In this document: in pieces, positions 20,774-27,919 of the stretch
Numbering within the stretch: position 1 is the stretch's first letter
Layout: every line of letters starts with the position of its first letter
From: JAAGZL01 sp964628835
GTDB lineage: Bacteria; Pseudomonadota; Gammaproteobacteria; Chromatiales; Chromatiaceae
NCBI GenBank assembly: GCA_964628835.1
Contig: CAZVME010000035.1
Location: 1 to 34,693, forward strand
DNA: 34,693 nt
Direction: 5' to 3'
Program-made: the position numbers and the translations under genes
Notes under the pieces: model-generated
The model's database searches: none
Told to the model about the DNA's origin: nothing
The model's input: the letters and a program-made list of their open reading frames with translations, nothing else

Positions 20774-23084
20774 GCCTTTTCCCCGCTGCTGTCTGCGCCT
20801 TGCGTTACCCCTTTTTTACCCCAGGAGTGCAGGCCGATAATGACAATTGCTGTGAGTATGCCCAGACCGATAATCCAGCCGGTGGAGCTCTGGGGGTGGC
20901 GGGAGAAGGTGGCGGTCTGATAGAACAGGGTGGAGATGGTGTAGGCCACACCGGTGGTCCAGGCTGCCACAAATCCGGCCCAGGCCCCGCCGGTCTCGCG
21001 GGAGATAGCGCCGATGGTGGCGACACAGGGGAAATAGAGCAGGATGAACAGCAGGTAGGCGAAGACCCCGGCCTGACCGTCAAAACGTGAGGCCATGGCC
21101 CCGAAGATGCCGCTGTTTACCTCCTGGGCATCAGCCGCGGCCTGTTGGTCGCTGATGTCACCCAGGTTGAGACCCAGGGGGTCGAGGATCATGTCGGCCA
21201 CTCCAGACAGGTCCTCAGGGATGGTGACAAATGCCGCTTGAATGCTGGGCCNNNNNNNNNNAAGGCCTCCTGTTTGCCGCTGTCACCGGCCTCTTCTGCC
21301 GCGATCTGGGTGTAGATGGAGTCCAGGGTGCCCACTACCGCTTCTTTGGCCAGTACCCCGGTGAAGATGCCAACCGTGGCGGCCCAGTTATTCTGCTGGA
21401 TTCCCATGGGTGCGAACAGGGGGGTGATGGACTGACCGATGGTGCTGAGTACAGATTTGTCGCTCTCCTGGTTACCAAAGGAGCCATCGGTGCCGATGGA
21501 GCTTATTACATTCAGCGCCAGCACCATGATGATGATGATCTTGCCGGCGTCGCGAATAAACAGTTTTACCCGATCCCAGGTGCGCAGGGCCACGCCCTTG
21601 AGGGTGGGCAGGTGATAGGGTGGAAGCTCCATCATAAAACCGGTGCTGGTGCCTGAGAGCAGGGTGTTACGCATGATCAGCCCGGTGAGTATCGCTGCGG
21701 TAATTCCGATCAGGTAGAGCAGAAACACCAGGTTCTGGCCGTTCTCGGGAAAGAAGGCTGCGGCAAACAGGGCGTATACCGGCAGGCGGGCGCCGCAGGA
21801 CATGAATGGATTCATCAGGATGGTGAGCTTGCGTTCACGCTGATTTTCCAGGGTGCGGGTGGCCATCACCGCCGGGACGTTACAGCCAAAGCCTACGATC
21901 ATGGGCACGAAGGCCTTGCCGGGCAGGCCGATGGTGCGCATGAAGCGGTCCATGACAAAGGCCGCCCGCGCCATGTAGCCGGTATCTTCCAGTACCGAGA
22001 GGAACAGGTAGAGGCAGGCGATGATGGGGATAAAGGTGGCCACCACCTGTACGCCGCCGCCTGCGCCATCGGCAATGATCACCGTGACCAGCTCCGGTAT
22101 CTGGATGGAGCGCATCCAGCCGCCCAGGCCATCTACAAAGATGGCGCCCGCAACCATATCGAAAAAGTCGATAAAGGCGCCGCCAATGTTGATGGTAAAC
22201 ATGAACATGGCGTACATCACCGCCATAAATATGGGGATGCCCACAAAGCGGTTCAGCACCAGCTTGTCGATGCGGTCGGAGAAGGTGCGTCCAATCTTGC
22301 CGCGCTCATTGATCACCTGCTGCGCCAGGGCGTGGGCATGGCCGTAGCGGGCATCTGCAATATGAATATCTGCATCTTCGCCCGCCCGGTCCAGGATGAT
22401 CTTCTGCCACTCTTGTGCCTTGGATTCGCCGTCGTCTTTCACCAGAGAGAGGGCGTGCGCATCCCCCTCCAGCAGCTTCAGGGCCAGCCAGCGGGCGTTG
22501 GTTGTGGTGTCTGCCTTTTCAAACCGTGGTATCAGGTCGGTGATGGCCTGTTCTACCGTATCTTCGTGTGTGACCTGGAAATTGGCCTGCTCGCTAGCAT
22601 GTGCCACCTGGTGGATCTGCTGCTTGAGCTGATCCAGGCCCTCTCCGGTAACAGCAACAATGGGTACTACAGGGCAACCCAATTGTGCGCTTAGGCGCTC
22701 CGGGTCCAGTTGGATGCCATGCTTGCGCGCGATGTCCATCATGTTGAGGGCGATCACCATGGGGATGCCCATCTCGCGCATCTGCACCGTGAAGTAGAGG
22801 TTACGCTCCAGGTTTGCTGCATCCACGATGTTTACGATCAGGGCGGCGTCACCCGAGAGCAGGTAGTCGCGGGTTATCTGCTCATCCAGAGATGCGGCGT
22901 CTAGAGAGTAGATGCCGGGCAGATCGACAATAGTCACACCTTCCTGCTTCAGTTGGAAGCGTCCCTCTTTGCGGTCAACGGTTACGCCCGGCCAGTTGCC
23001 GGTCTTCTGGCGTATGCCGGTAAACTGGTTGAAAAGGGCGGATTTACCACAGTTGGGGTTGCCGCCGAGTGCGATTGTCAGCAC
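20770..23084 (-). CDS. feoB: ferrous iron transporter B (contains assembly gap)
   Basis: Fe(II) permease of the inner membrane. The N-terminal GTPase has G1 GGNPNCGKS (7-15), a GVTVDRKEG switch, DLPGIYSLD (54-62) and NMMD (the G4 NxxD). The membrane part has the two Gate motifs, including MVGFGCNVPAVMATR and MNPFMSCGARLPVYALF. A run of ten N at 21252-21261 interrupts the gene. Beyond it the frame holding QAAFVTIPEDLSGVADMILD continues to TGA at 20770. As written the total (2315 bases) is not a multiple of three, so the true gap must be of the form 3n+2 if nothing else is wrong. Start GTG 23084 has GGAG eight bases ahead. The gene is real; only the sequence at the gap is uncertain. Confidence 0.93.
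21252..21261. other. assembly gap (10 N) inside feoB
   Basis: Ten undetermined bases of the kind used as a scaffold placeholder. Coding resumes in a different frame on the far side, showing the real missing length is not ten. Total FeoB length is near normal, so the missing piece is probably short. Confidence 0.98.
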
Positions 23085-23144
23085 TTGAACTTCTCCGTGC
23101 CGGAATTTATCCGGCTAAAGTTAGATATGAATTGTGTACGGGTG

Positions 23145-23420
23145 TTACGTATCAGGATTCCAGGGCGTCAATGGTTTGATCTGTAACTTTTCCACTACCC
23201 CGTCACCCAGGGCGATGCGATTCCCTTCGATGGCCACGACCACCCCCTTGCCGCGATGATGCAGCAGCGATATCTCTGAGCCAATGCGCACCCCCAGCCC
23301 CAGTAGGCGCCTGACAACAAAGCGGTTGGCGTTGATCTTGGTGATCTTGGCGCGTCCCCCTATGGGTAGCTGACCAAGGGTGCTTGGTTTGGCTTGCGCC
23401 TTGTCCTGAATAACTACCAT
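23145..23420 (-). CDS. feoA: FeoA, ferrous iron transport accessory protein
   Basis: 91 residues from ATG 23420. An SH3-like FeoA domain: STLGQLPIGGRAKITKINAN, then LLGLGVRIGSEISLLHHRGKG and VVAIEGNRIALGDGVVEKL. FeoA is a cytosolic partner required for FeoB transport. A GTG at 23450 would add ten residues (MNHSYLKQSV), but it lies inside the probable Fur operator, so ATG 23420 is preferred. The C-terminus extends a little beyond the usual 75-85 residues. It is followed after 60 bp by feoB and forms feoABC. Confidence 0.9.
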   Translation of the reverse strand: MVVIQDKAQAKPSTLGQLPIGGRAKITKINANRFVVRRLLGLGVRIGSEISLLHHRGKGVVVAIEGNRIALGDGVVEKLQIKPLTPWNPDT

Positions 23421-23436
23421 TACAGATTGCTTTAAG

Positions 23437-23451
23437 TAAGAATGATTCACA
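23437..23451 (-). promoter_or_regulatory. probable Fur box ahead of feoA
   Basis: On the minus strand TGTGAATCATTCTTA matches the 7-1-7 Fur consensus TGATAATnATTATCA at 10 of 14 positions. It lies 17 bp before the feoA ATG, in the only long spacer of the feo operon. This fits iron repression of feoABC and perhaps the TIGR03790 gene. Confidence 0.5.
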
Positions 23452-23533
23452 TTTGCAATTTAACAAACAGTTGGGCCCATAGCAACTTAATTTTCCCGAT
23501 GCGAGTAGGGAAATACCGGTTAGGGGCAGGGAT

Positions 23534-23551
23534 GAAGTCAGATCTGACTTC
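23534..23551. repeat. 18-bp perfect palindrome at the methyltransferase stop codon
   Basis: GAAGTCAGATCTGACTTC reads identically on both strands and overlaps the stop codon (23550-23552) of the methyltransferase gene. There is no T run, so it is a poor terminator. It may be an operator-like site. Confidence 0.6.
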
Positions 23552-24257
23552 AGGGGTGACGTAGCAGATCGACCCGTGAAGGCTTGAGAAAATGGACGCC
23601 GTCACTGGTCATGTGCTGCTGAAAGGCCTGCCTGATCTGCTGATATAGCTCGGCATTGATCTGGTGCTGGGTATGGGTGACGTTGAGCATACGCTGTTCG
23701 AAGTGCTCAAAGTTGCGGTAGTGGCCTGGAGAGTCGAAGAAGATCTGCTCCTTCAGCTCCAATAGCCCTTGGTCCACGACCCTGGTGACCGCAGCAAAGG
23801 CGGCCTGGCGCACCAGCTTCTCATCATGAAACAGCCGCATGATTTCGTTCAGGTCGCCGCTGTATACCGGCTCCGAGATGTAGGCCAGACCTCCGGGTTT
23901 CAGCACCCGGCTGATCTCTTGCATGGCCTGGTCCATAAGCTCCAGCGGAACATGGTGCAGGGACTTGAGCATGATTACGATATCTATGCTGGCGTCTGGT
24001 TGGTCGATGTTGGCGGCATCGCCATAAACAAATGTCACACCCGGTAGATCATCGATCAGCAGATTCTTCTCATGCTGAATTTGGTCCACCTCGGTGGCGA
24101 TAATGATCTCGGGGGAGAACTGCTCCGCCAGTTGGCGCGTGGTCCAGGCGCGGCCGCAGCCCAGCTCCAGGACACGGGAACCGGCCAGGGGCAGGGTGCG
24201 GGAGATTATCTCCAGCTCAGTTGCCTGCTGGTGGGCATCGGGGTGGTGCATCTTCAT
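23550..24257 (-). CDS. class I SAM-dependent methyltransferase
   Basis: 235 residues. The Rossmann SAM-binding motif I is VLELGCGRAWTT (29-40). The acidic end of strand 2 is ATEVD, and the YGDAANID segment and LKSLHHVPLELMDQAM (motif IV to V) follow, with RVLKPGGLAYISEP as the usual motif VI. This is the Methyltransf_11/25 type. The C-terminal third is helical and without diagnostic motifs, so the substrate is unknown. No clear ribosome site precedes ATG 24257; ATG 24251 is equally possible. It is upstream of, but probably separate from, feoABC (129-bp gap with a Fur box) and divergent from ppk2. Confidence 0.8.
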   Translation of the reverse strand: MKMHHPDAHQQATELEIISRTLPLAGSRVLELGCGRAWTTRQLAEQFSPEIIIATEVDQIQHEKNLLIDDLPGVTFVYGDAANIDQPDASIDIVIMLKSLHHVPLELMDQAMQEISRVLKPGGLAYISEPVYSGDLNEIMRLFHDEKLVRQAAFAAVTRVVDQGLLELKEQIFFDSPGHYRNFEHFEQRMLNVTHTQHQINAELYQQIRQAFQQHMTSDGVHFLKPSRVDLLRHP

Positions 24258-24513
24258 ATGTGCTGTACGCCCTTTTGGATTTGGTGAATGCGCATACTCT
24301 TACTACAGGCTGGTAATTTGAGCAATGAAATATCTCTATCGCTCCAGATGTTTTTTATTGTGACGGGACGAGTGGGAGTTGACACTGCAAGGCGGTGTTG
24401 AGGTAGGTTGACAGTGGTCATGAGAAGGTGGTTTTTTTAGAAAAGCGTATGCAGGAACTGGTTGCATGGCATAGTATGGGGATAGAGATACTCCAAGTTA
24501 CAGGAATAGAAAG

Positions 24514-25461
24514 ATGACAGACGAGATGCTGGTGGATTCTTCAGAAGAGTTGTCACAGGCTACGGGTTCAGATGTTGTGGAGCTGGATGGTAAATCTGTG
24601 GCTACAGAAGATTTGAAAAAGAACTACTTGGAACTGCAAGACGCCAACAAACGCTGGCAGAAGGATTCGCGCAAGGCGGTTCGACGATATCGTCGGGAGC
24701 AGGTACTCAAGCCCTATCAGGCCGAATTGATACGCTTGCAGCAGCATCTGGAGGTGAGCGGCACCCGCATGATAATCCTGTTTGAAGGCCGGGATGCTGC
24801 GGGCAAGGGCGGGACCATACGTCGTGTTACCAGGTATATGAATGAAAAACACTATCGGGTGGTGGCGCTGGGTAAACCCGGTGAGCAAGAGAAGACCCAG
24901 TGGTTTTTTCAGAAGTATGTGCGGCAGTTTCCAAGGGGCGGCGAAGTGGTCCTGTTCGACCGCAGTTGGTACAACCGCGCCATGGTTGAGCCGGTGTTTG
25001 GTTTCTGTACCGATCGCGAATATAAAGACTTCATGCGTGGTGTGTCCGGCTTCGAGAAGGATCTGGTGCGGCATGGCACTATCCTGATAAAACTCTATTT
25101 CAGTGTGACCAAAGAGGAGCAGGAGCGACGCTTTGAGCGACGTAAGACCGATCCGCTGCGGCAGTGGAAATTGAGTGAGGTGGACGTGCAGGCCCAGGAG
25201 CGCTGGGACGACTTCACTAATGTAAAATATGAGATGTTGCGCCAGACCAATACCACCCATGCGCCCTGGACCATCATCCGCTCCAATGACAAGCATCTGG
25301 CGCGTCTGAATGTAATGAAGATTATCCTCAACTCGGTACCCTATGACAGGATGGATCCCGAACTCGATTTTGTTCCCGATCCAGAGGTGGTGGTGTCTGG
25401 TTCCCGCGAGCTGGAGATGATGGAGGCGGAGCGCCTGAAGAGCGGTAAGTTCAAAATTTGA
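24514..25461 (+). CDS. ppk2: polyphosphate kinase 2
   Basis: 315 residues, a single-domain class PPK2 enzyme that transfers phosphate between polyphosphate and nucleotides. Walker A is FEGRDAAGKGGTI (90-102), Walker B is VVLFDRSWYNRAMVEP (145-160), and the lid has RRKTDPLRQWKLSEVD. The core extends to SNDKHLARLNV and the C-terminus; an N-terminal helical extension of about 65 residues precedes it. It could make GTP/ATP from polyphosphate or the reverse; sequence by eye cannot settle NDP versus NMP preference. ATG 24514 has AGGA eight bases upstream. Its stop overlaps a TTG of the next gene, so the two are coupled. Confidence 0.93.
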   Translation: MTDEMLVDSSEELSQATGSDVVELDGKSVATEDLKKNYLELQDANKRWQKDSRKAVRRYRREQVLKPYQAELIRLQQHLEVSGTRMIILFEGRDAAGKGGTIRRVTRYMNEKHYRVVALGKPGEQEKTQWFFQKYVRQFPRGGEVVLFDRSWYNRAMVEPVFGFCTDREYKDFMRGVSGFEKDLVRHGTILIKLYFSVTKEEQERRFERRKTDPLRQWKLSEVDVQAQERWDDFTNVKYEMLRQTNTTHAPWTIIRSNDKHLARLNVMKIILNSVPYDRMDPELDFVPDPEVVVSGSRELEMMEAERLKSGKFKI

Positions 25462-25469
25462 TTCCGTCC

Positions 25470-26120
25470 ATGGTTGCCAACTATCAGACCATATCGATCC
25501 TGGTCCTGGCCTGGGTGGCCTACTCGGCTATTCACTCCTGGCTGGCGTCGCTACAGCTAAAGCGTTATGTGGCAGAACACTGGTCAGGGCTGATGCCGGC
25601 CTATCGCCTCTGTTTCAACGGCCTGGCTCTGCTGCTGTTGATCCCTCCGCTCTGGCTTACCTATAACCTGCCCGGCCCCATGCTGTGGCAGTGGTCAGGC
25701 CAGGCCTGGTGGCTTGGGAATGCAATGGCGCTGCTGGCGGTGGCCGGGGTGTTCTGGTCCCTGCGCGATTATGATGGAAGTGAGTTTCTGGGATTGCGCC
25801 AGCTGCGGGAGCGGGTGGTCGCGGTGGAGGATCAGGAGGAGTTTCATATCTCCACCCTGCATCGGTTTGTACGCCACCCCTGGTATAGCCTGTCCCTGGT
25901 CCTGGTGTGGACCCGGGATATGGACCTCCCGTTTTTTATTACCGCAATTATCATCACGCTCTATTTCATCTTTGGCTCCCGTCTGGAGGAGCGTAAGCTT
26001 GTCATCTATCACGGCGATAGATATCGCCGCTACCGGGAACTGGTGCCACCACTAGTGCCGCTACCCTGGCGTTATCTTACCCGTAGCAAGGCACGGCAGT
26101 TGCAGGATGAAGGGAGTTGA
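25470..26120 (+). CDS. ICMT/MddA-like membrane methyltransferase
   Basis: 216 residues with about five membrane helices. The C-terminal half has the family pattern of isoprenylcysteine carboxyl methyltransferase-like proteins: FLGLRQL, then LHRFVRHPWYSLSLVLVW (RHPWY about 135-139), SRLEERKL and YHGDRYRRYRELVPPLVP. Spacing and wording are close to methanethiol S-methyltransferase MddA, which makes dimethyl sulfide; NnrU-like or phospholipid methyltransferases are other options. A TTG at 25458 overlaps the ppk2 stop (TTGA) and would add four residues; ATG 25470 is chosen. Substrate is inferred from similarity only. Confidence 0.7.
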   Translation: MVANYQTISILVLAWVAYSAIHSWLASLQLKRYVAEHWSGLMPAYRLCFNGLALLLLIPPLWLTYNLPGPMLWQWSGQAWWLGNAMALLAVAGVFWSLRDYDGSEFLGLRQLRERVVAVEDQEEFHISTLHRFVRHPWYSLSLVLVWTRDMDLPFFITAIIITLYFIFGSRLEERKLVIYHGDRYRRYRELVPPLVPLPWRYLTRSKARQLQDEGS

Positions 26121-26132
26121 ACTGCTACTTGC

Positions 26133-26165
26133 AACCCAAAGAATTTGCTTCCTGGGTATTTTTCC
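26133..26165 (+). terminator. weak terminator after the membrane methyltransferase
   Basis: AACCCA (26133-26138) and TGGGTA (26153-26158) can pair across a 14-base loop and are followed by TTTTTCC. The stem is short. It starts 13 bp after the stop codon. Confidence 0.3.
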
Positions 26166-26195
26166 ATATCAACGTGCTTAAACCTGTTCCGTGGA

Positions 26196-26201
26196 TATAA
26201 T
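26196..26201 (+). promoter_or_regulatory. -10 box candidate for the PilZ gene
   Basis: A perfect TATAAT lies 109 bp upstream of the PilZ start. The -35 region is poor. The resulting leader (about 26208-26309) contains CACTG-TTTCAGG-CAGTG, the palindrome CTCTAGCTAGAG and an imperfect AAGCGACCG...CGGCTTCTTTT hairpin, so it may be structured. Confidence 0.35.
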
Positions 26202-26309
26202 GTAGGCATGCACTGTTTCAGGCAGTGTTGTAGATGATGCATAAAGCGACCGCCTGATGCGGGCTCTAGCTAGAGACGGCTTCTTTTACCAATCGTGGAG
26301 CAATCAAGA

Positions 26310-26612
26310 ATGATAGAGTATATGGAAAAGCGTGATTTCCACCGTATGGCATTAGATTGTACTGCCAAGATTCAGGTCAATGGCTCAGGTGAGACAGATG
26401 AGGCCATGGTGAAGGATCTTAGTAGTGGCGGTATCCTGCTTTGGATCAAGCGTCAGGTTGAGCCGGGCAGTCAGCTCTCTATCAAGTTGCAACCTGGTAC
26501 CGATATTACCCCGCCGCTGCGTGCCAAGGCAGAGGTGATACGTTGCGATCCGGTGGACGAAGAGCCCGATACGTTTGCAGCTGCATGTTCAATGATTGAG
26601 ATACTGGATTAG
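26310..26612 (+). CDS. PilZ domain c-di-GMP-binding protein
   Basis: 100 residues, a stand-alone PilZ domain. The two c-di-GMP motifs are intact: RxxxR in EKRDFHRMAL (R8 to R12) and DxSxxG in DLSSGGILL. PilZ proteins change partner activity on binding c-di-GMP, controlling pili, flagella or exopolysaccharide. ATG 26310 has GGAG nine bases upstream; a GTG 15 bases earlier overlaps that ribosome site and is unlikely. It stands alone, with a promoter-like TATAAT upstream and a terminator-like hairpin downstream. Confidence 0.87.
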   Translation: MIEYMEKRDFHRMALDCTAKIQVNGSGETDEAMVKDLSSGGILLWIKRQVEPGSQLSIKLQPGTDITPPLRAKAEVIRCDPVDEEPDTFAAACSMIEILD

Positions 26613-26721
26613 CTGAAAATCCTGGCCGGTAAGGCTGCCTCCCAGCGGTTTTACTTTTGGACTTAAAGTGAAGTGGGCTCTTCACTCATATCAGTTTCTG
26701 ATCTCTCTAATAGATCGGAGT

Positions 26722-26750
26722 GGGGTCGCTACCCCTGGTTGTTTTTGTTT
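26722..26750 (+). terminator. probable terminator between the PilZ and dehydrogenase genes
   Basis: GGGGT-CGCT-ACCCC (26722-26735) is a 5-bp GC stem followed by TGGTTGTTTTTGTTT. It lies in the 149-bp spacer between two convergent genes. A second hairpin, AGTGAA...TTCACT, lies nearby at about 26667-26686. Confidence 0.5.
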
Positions 26751-26761
26751 CCATCCCGTCG

Positions 26762-27724
26762 TTAGACCACAAAATTTCTCTTTTCCCCAGCATAAAACGC
26801 CTGAATATTTTGGGCGATCTCGTTTACCAGGCGTTGGCGTGATTCAACACTGGCCCAGGCTATGTGCGGAGTCAGGATCAGGTTGGGAACCCCTGGCTCC
26901 AGTAGCGGATTGCCTGATGTCGGTGGCTCGGTGGTTAGTACATCAACCCCAGCCCCATCCAGTTGCCCAGTGCGTAGGGCGTCTGCCAGTGCTGCCTCAT
27001 CCACCACCCCGCCCCGGGCGCAGTTGATCAGCAGTGCATCCGACTTCATGCTCGCCAGCTCATGGTAGCCGATCAGGTCCTGGGTCTCCGGGGTCAGCGG
27101 GCAGTGCAGTGAGAGGATGTCCACTTGCGGCAGCAGTTCGTTCAGTGGGATGCGCCCTGGTTGGGCTGGGCCTCCCGGACGTTGGCACAGCATGATCTGC
27201 ATGCCGAAGGCCTCCGCCACCTGGGCCACCGCACGCCCCAGACCTCCATAGCCCACGATCCCCAGACGTTTGCCACTCAGTTCGTGAAAGGGAAAATCCA
27301 GCAGACAGAATTGCTCGCTCTGCTGCCAGTGGCCCTGTTGGATGGCCAGGGCATATTCAGCCTGGCGTGTAGTGAGGCTGAGGATCATGGTGAACACCTG
27401 CTGTACCACCGAGGGGGTGGAGTAGCCGGCCACGTTGCTCACCCGGATGCCCAGCTCACGCGCCGCATCCAGGTCCACATTATTGGTGCCGGTGGCGGCG
27501 ATGCAGATCAGCTTAAGATCTCTGGATTGTTGCAGGGTCTCCCGGTTCAGGAGCACCTTGTTGCTCACCACTAGTTCGGACCCTGCAATGCGTTGTGCAG
27601 TTGCCTCCGGTTTGGTGGACGAGTGGTAGGTCCAGCCGGAGTAGGCCTGCTCCAGTGGCGCTAGGTCGATGTCATCCTGGCTGACGCTGGCCAGATCCAG
27701 AAATACAGCGTTTGAGTCGGACAT
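26762..27724 (-). CDS. D-2-hydroxyacid dehydrogenase, hydroxypyruvate/glycerate reductase-like
   Basis: 320 residues of the NAD(P)-dependent D-isomer 2-hydroxyacid dehydrogenase family. The nucleotide loop is GIVGYGGLGRAV (155-166). The catalytic residues fit R237 in NCARGGVVDE, E266 in DVLTTEPP and H287 in LTPHIAW. The sequence VAGYSTPSVVQQVFTMILSL and FxGxGNPLL-type C-terminus resemble HprA-type glycerate dehydrogenases, which interconvert hydroxypyruvate and glycerate. The exact substrate is uncertain. It is divergent from the DUF3683 gene, with 195 bp between; no clear ribosome site precedes the ATG. Confidence 0.88.
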   Translation of the reverse strand: MSDSNAVFLDLASVSQDDIDLAPLEQAYSGWTYHSSTKPEATAQRIAGSELVVSNKVLLNRETLQQSRDLKLICIAATGTNNVDLDAARELGIRVSNVAGYSTPSVVQQVFTMILSLTTRQAEYALAIQQGHWQQSEQFCLLDFPFHELSGKRLGIVGYGGLGRAVAQVAEAFGMQIMLCQRPGGPAQPGRIPLNELLPQVDILSLHCPLTPETQDLIGYHELASMKSDALLINCARGGVVDEAALADALRTGQLDGAGVDVLTTEPPTSGNPLLEPGVPNLILTPHIAWASVESRQRLVNEIAQNIQAFYAGEKRNFVV

Positions 27725-27919
27725 AAAGTGATTGCCCCGTGGGTTGGTAGCGTGGTGTCAGCAATTGATAGTTTGATTATATATGCTCACTGCGGCTGGT
27801 CGCAATAAGTGGGTCTGGGCTGGCTTGGGTTTCCATCAAATATATCAATCGGTATGGTTCCCCTAGATGCGGGGACTCCTGTATCCTCTAGGCTTTCTGA
27901 TCAGCATGATTAAGCAGAC

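Noticed and set aside
24361..24460. Two TTGACA hexamers upstream of ppk2
   Set aside because: Neither has an acceptable -10 sequence at 16-18 bp.
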